Below are positions 4,966-9,118 of a DNA stretch of 9,118 nt, in pieces (position 1 is the stretch's first letter; each line of letters opens with the position of its first letter). The notes under the pieces are model-generated. The model had not been told where the DNA came from, searched no databases, and saw only the letters and a program-made list of their open reading frames with translations. The stretch covers positions 1-9,118 of the forward strand of contig PXBM01000194.1 in NCBI GenBank assembly GCA_003566935.1, given 5' to 3'. Position numbers and translations under genes: made by a program. Origin of the DNA: Syntrophomonadaceae bacterium. Its GTDB lineage: Bacteria; Bacillota; Dethiobacteria; DTU022.

Positions 4966-6408
4966 ATGCTGACAACTATTACTACATCAAAAAAAACAGT
5001 CTTACCGGGTTTAGTTATTCTGCTGCTGTTGGTAACCAGTGCTTTTACAACTGCCCCTGAGTTTCAAAGCGTGGAAAGCGACTTTTTTACAAATGTGAGC
5101 AAAGCAGACGTGAACCGCTCGATCAGCGGATACTTATCCGGTCGCTACACCTCAAATTATTACGAAATCGAACTGCCCGCGGACGGTTATATCAGCATCG
5201 ATTTTGAGCATGAAGAGTTTGAGGAAGATGAAAATGCCTGGCGTATTACCCTTTTCGAGTACAACGAAAATGAAATATATCGCTTTTCTTCCCGCCTGGA
5301 TGAAAGGAAAGTTAGCTCACCAAATATAGGACTGGCTAGCGACACATATTACGTGCGAATTGACCGCCCTGTAACATACACTTTCAGTGATGAAGACTAC
5401 AACCTGAGAGTTAACCACACCGAAAGCAGACACTGGGAACAGGAGCCAAATGATACTGCCCTTAATGCCACCCCCATGAGCTTGAACAGGTTTCATGGCG
5501 GCAGCCTGCACAGGTTCGACGATGAAGATTACTTCTCTTTTGACCTGACAGCAGACGGCTATATCAGCATAGAATTCACCCATGAACGTTTTGACGACAG
5601 CGCCAATGGCTGGCGGATAAGCCTGCTTAACGAAGACCGGGTTGAAGTATACAGCTTCCCTTCTGCCTGGAATGAGCCGGAAGTAGCTACAGCTAATATC
5701 GGCCTGGAGCGCGGGAAGTACTTCGTCAAAATAGACAGCCCACTCATCTACAGCCATAACAGTAACGACTACGGTGTGAGGGTTAACTATAACCAGGATA
5801 GCTACCGGGAAATTGAACCGAATGATGATCGGGCCAGTGCCACGGAAATAACACTGAACCGATCATACCGGGGCAGCTTGCACAGCAGTAGCGATACTGA
5901 CTACTATATCTTCGAAATGCCGGGCCGGGGAGATGTAACGATATCATTCGAACATGACACCGTATCGGCAGACCGGTCAGGCTGGCGGATAACCTTGCTT
6001 GACCGTGATGGAGTCAGGATCGACTCATTTTCTTCCAGGCTGAACGAAGCAGGAGCTTACCTGGAAGAGCTCGAACTCGATGCAGGCAAGTATTACCTTC
6101 GCATTGACAACCCCGTCACTTATGCCCACAGCAAAGCAGATTATGTGCTCACCATAAATTCCGGTTACACCAGCCCACAACCACAAGAGCCAGATCCTCA
6201 GGGGATGCCGGGTGATATTAATAATGATGGAAGGGTTAATATCCAGGATGCAGTTCTGGTAATCCAAAGCATTCTGGGCTATGAATCTTTAACCGCTGAC
6301 CAACGGGAAAGAGCAGATGTTGACGGCAACGGACGGATCGATGTAAACGACGCCAACCTGATTATACAGATGACCTTAGGCCATATAAGCCGCTTCCCGG
6401 TTGAATAG
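4966..6408 (+). CDS. Secreted protein with three beta-sandwich repeats and a C-terminal dockerin
   Basis: A 480-residue protein from ATG 4966, with AAGGG 9 nt upstream. The signal segment covers about residues 12-30 (hydrophobic run, then TSAFTTA). Three related units of about 115 residues follow at roughly 44-151, 158-275 and 282-398. They share the pattern SGxL-YY/DYF-DGYISIxFxHE, W-RI-T/S-L, GKYxxRID-P-TY and DYxLRVN. Units 2 and 3 begin with EQEPND or EIEPND, a mark of PPC-type (pre-peptidase C-terminal) beta-sandwich domains. A Pro/Gln linker (401-415) leads to a dockerin (416-475) with two calcium loops: DINNDGRVNIQD (417-428) and DVDGNGRIDVND (451-462), each followed by a helix. Dockerins bind cohesins, but no cohesin or catalytic domain is visible here, so this may be a docked binding or scaffolding component. 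It is monocistronic and converges with the MFS gene; only a weak 6-bp stem (6414-6433) lies between them. Confidence 0.9.
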   Translation: MLTTITTSKKTVLPGLVILLLLVTSAFTTAPEFQSVESDFFTNVSKADVNRSISGYLSGRYTSNYYEIELPADGYISIDFEHEEFEEDENAWRITLFEYNENEIYRFSSRLDERKVSSPNIGLASDTYYVRIDRPVTYTFSDEDYNLRVNHTESRHWEQEPNDTALNATPMSLNRFHGGSLHRFDDEDYFSFDLTADGYISIEFTHERFDDSANGWRISLLNEDRVEVYSFPSAWNEPEVATANIGLERGKYFVKIDSPLIYSHNSNDYGVRVNYNQDSYREIEPNDDRASATEITLNRSYRGSLHSSSDTDYYIFEMPGRGDVTISFEHDTVSADRSGWRITLLDRDGVRIDSFSSRLNEAGAYLEELELDAGKYYLRIDNPVTYAHSKADYVLTINSGYTSPQPQEPDPQGMPGDINNDGRVNIQDAVLVIQSILGYESLTADQRERADVDGNGRIDVNDANLIIQMTLGHISRFPVE

Positions 6409-6431
6409 GAATAAAGAGCAATAGCAGGCTC

Positions 6432-7736
6432 TTACTTCTCCCGGTACATGAGTGCCGCTACAAATGCTATTATTGCAAATAGAAGGCAAACCAGGAAGCC
6501 GTAACGGTAAGCTTCAATGGTGTAGATGCGGGCACCGTCAATAAGCAAGCCAGCCCATCCCAGGTCGAGGATATACCCAAAAAGAGGCTGCAGAATTGCC
6601 AGCCCCAGGAAAACCCCTAAATTAACTGCTGCTGTAACCGAACCCGTAAAACCGGGCGGGCTTACCTCTCTTGCCATAGGAAAGCTTAAAATAGAAGAAG
6701 CAGCGCCAAGACCGAGCAATACACAAAGAATATATATAAACCCCAGAGGCAGTATTCCACCCGGCCAGGCAAATAGAAACAACCAGAAGAGCACGCTGGA
6801 AAAGGTCATAACTACTGCCGGAACTTTCCTGGAACCGGTCCGGTCTGACAGCCAACCGGCCACAGGCGCACCAGCCATGTAACTTAAGTATACAAGTATC
6901 ATATAAGAAGAAGCCTGCGCTACATCCACCCCATAAATATGAACCAGGTAAGAAACACCCCAGGTTCCGGAAAAAACAATGAAACCGCCGAAGACACCAA
7001 AGTTAATAAAAAAAGGCGGCAGTAAACGCTTATTTGTCAAAACCCGGGTAATCTTCTTTAAGGAAATTTGCTCGCTTATCTCACCCTTAGAACTGTCACT
7101 GTCAATATCAAAGGCATTAATATTTTTACCACAGTCAGCGGGACTATTGCGAACCAATAGCCAGCTAACTATGGCCACCAGACCGGTAATAGCTCCAACC
7201 ACTATAAATGAGCTGCGCCAACCAATCAGATCAACTGACAGGGCCAGCGGGGTAGCCCCCAGCAAGGCGCCCGACCCACTAAAAAGAATTGCCAGGCCAG
7301 ACAGGGTAGCAAACCTGGCCGGAGAAAACCAGGAAGCCTGGAATTTAAAGATATTAATAAGAATTACCGAACCACCAAGCCCAATTAACAGCCGGCCGAG
7401 GAAAACCACGGCTGAACTCGGGGCAACTCCGATTAAGGCTGACCCTGCAGCCATTAAAGCCCCGGTGAGAAAAGCGATTCGCCTCGGACCGAGACGATCA
7501 ACCAGCATGCCTCCCGGGATCTGCATTATCACGTACATGTAGGTATATGCGGCCGCCAGATTGCCAAGACCTGCTCCGGTCAGGGCAAATTCTGCCGTTA
7601 ACAGGTCAGCTACAACATTAAATGACACACGGTGGAAAGTGGTGATTAAATGGAGCAGCACCAGGCAGATCCACATTGCCCAGCACAAGTATAAATAGCG
7701 ATCATATTTTAATAGTTTCGTTCTTGTGTTCACCAA
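6432..7736 (-). CDS. Major facilitator superfamily (MFS) transporter
   Basis: A 434-residue protein with twelve predicted helices and a central hydrophilic loop at about 196-235. The MFS A-motif is present in both halves: GMLVDRLGPRR (76-86) and a degenerate GWLSDRTGSRK (294-304). Arg116 in FLGRLLIGLGG fits the family's helix 4 pattern. Length and layout match 12-helix MFS carriers of the anion/sugar-acid type. The substrate is not determinable and could be an organic acid. The TTG at 7736 is chosen because GGAG lies 9 nt upstream; the next codon GTG (7733) is an alternative. It is transcribed convergently with the dockerin gene and lies 131 nt downstream of the EamA gene on the same strand, so a separate promoter is likely. 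Confidence 0.92.
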   Translation of the reverse strand: MVNTRTKLLKYDRYLYLCWAMWICLVLLHLITTFHRVSFNVVADLLTAEFALTGAGLGNLAAAYTYMYVIMQIPGGMLVDRLGPRRIAFLTGALMAAGSALIGVAPSSAVVFLGRLLIGLGGSVILINIFKFQASWFSPARFATLSGLAILFSGSGALLGATPLALSVDLIGWRSSFIVVGAITGLVAIVSWLLVRNSPADCGKNINAFDIDSDSSKGEISEQISLKKITRVLTNKRLLPPFFINFGVFGGFIVFSGTWGVSYLVHIYGVDVAQASSYMILVYLSYMAGAPVAGWLSDRTGSRKVPAVVMTFSSVLFWLFLFAWPGGILPLGFIYILCVLLGLGAASSILSFPMAREVSPPGFTGSVTAAVNLGVFLGLAILQPLFGYILDLGWAGLLIDGARIYTIEAYRYGFLVCLLFAIIAFVAALMYREK

Positions 7737-7800
7737 CTGTTATATCTCCAGACATCCATAATTTCTTGAAAGTAGCAATTACGATTATTTTTTATACTTA

Positions 7801-7830
7801 AATTTAGCATATCAGAAGTTAAAGTGTCAT
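7801..7830 (-). promoter_or_regulatory. Weak promoter candidate of the MFS gene
   Basis: On the minus strand ATGACA (7830-7825) and TAAATT (7806-7801) are separated by 18 nt, about 65 nt before the TTG start. Match is five of six and four of six bases. The surrounding gap 7737-7867 is AT-rich and holds nothing else that I can support. Confidence 0.25.
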
Positions 7831-7867
7831 GGATGCTTTATAATAAAAATATTCAAGTTTTATAGAA

Positions 7868-8776
7868 TTATTCCTGCCGCCCGGCAGCCAGCCTGGCAGC
7901 GATGAAGGGGCGCATTTCAGTAATTAAGATACCTGCAAAGATGAGTGCTGCCCCGCCGAGTTTCTGCGGGGTAAACAATTCATCCCAGAAAAGGTAAGAA
8001 AAAAGGCCGGCGAATACCGCTTCCAGGGATAAGATTAAAACAGCATGGGTGGGCAGGGTGTAGCGCTGGGCGACGGTCTGGGTAACAAAGGCGCCGATGG
8101 TGCAGAATACCACGGCATAAAGAATGGCGGCCCAGATCAGCAGGGGTTGATGAAGCATTATTTCTGCCGGTTCAAAGGCAAAGGCCACGGCAAAGCTGGC
8201 GATGCCGGTGAAAGCTATCTGGGAAACGGCTAAAACAATGGGATCACTCTTTTTTACATATATAGAGATATATATGATATGAGCAGCAAAAAAGAAAGCA
8301 CAGATCAGGGTTAAACCGTCACCGATATTAAAGCCGGTTACTTCATCTACAGACATAAAGTAGAGGCCAAAAGCAGCAAGAACAGCACCAAGGGTGGCGA
8401 TCCACCCGGGTGACATCCGGGTAACAAAGTAGTACATAAAGGGCACAATTACCACCGCCATACCGGTGATAAAACCTGACTTGGCCGGTGTGGTGTAAAT
8501 CAGGCCGATGGTCTGGGTGGCAAAACCGGCAAAAAGGAAAAAACCGATCACACAGCCGGCCAGGTAATCACTTAAGCTGGCCCTGGCCAGCCTTCTCCAA
8601 AAGAAAGGGGCCAGCAGCAGGGCGGCCATGGTAAAGCGCAGGCCCAGGTAGGTGAAGGGTTCGATAATTTCCAGGGCCTCTTTCATAATTACAAAGTTGG
8701 AGCCCCAGAATATTGCTACAAAGAATAATGAAATGTCAGCTAAGACAGTTTGCTTATTAACTGCTCTTTCGCTCAT
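7868..8776 (-). CDS. EamA/DMT-family membrane transporter
   Basis: A full-length 302-residue protein from ATG 8776-8774, with GAGGT 5 nt upstream. About ten helices form two EamA halves. The first half opens with the family-typical FWGSNFVIMKEAL (about 23-35), and the second ends with SLEAVFAGLFSYLFWDE followed by a final helix and a basic tail. It is expected in the cytoplasmic membrane as an exporter or importer of small metabolites; the substrate is not readable. It is clearly distinct in sequence from the EamA gene at the left edge, so they are not a recent duplication. It lies downstream of a small lipoprotein gene on the same strand, with a long hairpin between them that probably ends the upstream transcript or acts as an attenuator. 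No good promoter was found in 8777-8882. Confidence 0.92.
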   Translation of the reverse strand: MSERAVNKQTVLADISLFFVAIFWGSNFVIMKEALEIIEPFTYLGLRFTMAALLLAPFFWRRLARASLSDYLAGCVIGFFLFAGFATQTIGLIYTTPAKSGFITGMAVVIVPFMYYFVTRMSPGWIATLGAVLAAFGLYFMSVDEVTGFNIGDGLTLICAFFFAAHIIYISIYVKKSDPIVLAVSQIAFTGIASFAVAFAFEPAEIMLHQPLLIWAAILYAVVFCTIGAFVTQTVAQRYTLPTHAVLILSLEAVFAGLFSYLFWDELFTPQKLGGAALIFAGILITEMRPFIAARLAAGRQE

Positions 8777-8790
8777 TTAGTACCTCACAA

Positions 8791-8835
8791 AAATATTGCC
8801 CGGCCTGCCAGATCTCAAGCGGCCGGACAATATTT
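8791..8835 (-). terminator. Long hairpin between lipoprotein gene and EamA gene
   Basis: On the minus strand AAATATTGTCCGGCC (8835-8821) pairs with GGCCGGGCAATATTT (8805-8791) along 15 positions. The one non-Watson-Crick position is a U-G wobble in RNA (it would be C-A on the opposite strand), so the structure favours the minus transcript. Two more Ts extend the T-rich end. It lies about 50 nt after the lipoprotein stop and ends 14 nt before the EamA start, so it is either a terminator or an attenuator within the EamA leader. Confidence 0.65.
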
Positions 8836-8882
8836 ATATTATCATATCTAATAGTGGGAAGGAACCTAAAGCTTAAGCTTAT

Positions 8883-9083
8883 TTATAACAATAACTTTTC
8901 AACATCAGCCTCATTCAGCATACCGTAACCATCATTCTCAGAGTTCTCATCCATTTCTTCTTCCTCTTCGTCATCCGGACCAATGTGATCATCGGGCTCT
9001 ACCGGATCTCCGCACCCTGTGAATATAAACAGAAATGCGGCCAGGATTAAAACAAGTAAAAGCAGGTAATTTCTGCTCATCAT
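8883..9083 (-). CDS. Very small, highly acidic lipoprotein
   Basis: A 66-residue protein from ATG 9083-9081 (a second ATG follows at 9080), with AAGGAGG 7-8 nt upstream. The signal peptide has Arg4 and a long hydrophobic core (about 6-21) ending in lipobox FTGC, with Cys24 the predicted lipidated residue. The mature part is only 43 residues, of which 18 are Asp or Glu, including a run of five Glu. It finishes with a short amphipathic piece (NEADVEKLLL). It recalls the acidic lipoprotein at 2773-3156 in plan, but the two are not obviously homologous. The clear ribosome site and lipobox support a real gene despite its size. The function is unknown. It would sit on the outer face of the membrane, possibly binding cations or a basic partner. 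Its promoter lies at or beyond the window edge. Confidence 0.75.
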   Translation of the reverse strand: MMSRNYLLLLVLILAAFLFIFTGCGDPVEPDDHIGPDDEEEEEMDENSENDGYGMLNEADVEKLLL

Positions 9084-9118
9084 AATTATCCCTCCTTACA
9101 GATTATTATGATTCATAA

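Noticed and set aside
5317..5757. Minus-strand frame of 146 codons opposite the dockerin gene
   Set aside because: The + strand has signal peptide, repeats and dockerin in one uninterrupted frame. The minus frame shows no domain or credible ribosome site.
4966..6408. Cellulosome component
   Set aside because: The dockerin is real, but there is no glycoside hydrolase, cellulose-binding or cohesin module in the protein or the window, so a cellulosome claim is not supported.
6414..6433. Terminator between the convergent dockerin and MFS genes
   Set aside because: Only a 6-bp AAGAGC/GCTCTT stem with no good T-tract on either strand. It is too weak to list as a feature.
6979..7542. Long + strand open frame (187 codons) opposite the MFS gene
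   Set aside because: It is antisense to a clear 12-helix MFS coding sequence, is rich in Lys/Arg/Pro, and has no family-like content. It is a by-product of the other strand's codon pattern.
9106..9118. Inverted repeat TTATGATTCATAA upstream of the small lipoprotein
   Set aside because: Short, AT-rich and cut by the window end; it could be chance or part of a promoter that cannot be seen here.

Overview
The window looks like chromosomal DNA from a Gram-positive clostridial bacterium (Bacillota). The signs are strong AGGAGG-type ribosome binding sites, frequent TTG/GTG starts, sigma-A-like promoters, short lipoproteins with classical lipoboxes, and a tandem GEMM-I riboswitch of a kind common in Clostridia. 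No tRNA, rRNA, CRISPR array, transposase or phage gene is visible. The species cannot be named from the sequence.

Layout, left to right. (1) 1-879 (+): an EamA/DMT transporter cut off by the window edge. (2) 1079-2290 (-): a secreted or membrane-anchored transglutaminase-like protein with a Cys-His-Asp triad, followed by a strong terminator. (3) 2292-2664 (-): its roughly 340-nt leader, with a near-consensus promoter, two tandem c-di-GMP-I (GEMM-I) aptamers, and a terminator hairpin that contains the gene's Shine-Dalgarno and ends at its start codon. An 11-nt perfect complement links the proximal aptamer's 5' strand to the expression platform, which predicts an OFF switch. (4) 2773-3156 (-): a small acidic lipoprotein. 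(5) 3262-3405 (+): a 47-codon reading frame that looks coding but lacks a good ribosome binding site. (6) 3444-4004 (-): a four-helix membrane protein with a perfect 20-bp palindrome just upstream. (7) 4297-4818 (+) and 4966-6408 (+): two secreted proteins in separate transcription units whose candidate promoters share an 11-nt motif. The second has three beta-sandwich repeats and a C-terminal dockerin. (8) 6432-7736 (-): an MFS transporter. (9) 7868-8776 (-): a second EamA transporter preceded by a long hairpin. (10) 8883-9083 (-): a very small, highly acidic lipoprotein.

Most genes appear to be separate transcription units, so this is not one operon. The common theme is the cell envelope: three transporters, two lipoproteins, two secreted proteins and one extracytoplasmic transglutaminase-like enzyme. 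The best-supported regulatory story is c-di-GMP control of the transglutaminase-like gene. By analogy with other c-di-GMP-controlled surface-protein enzymes, it may act on surface proteins when c-di-GMP is low; that role is inference. The most distinctive element is the paired-aptamer leader with its combined terminator and Shine-Dalgarno sequestering hairpin.
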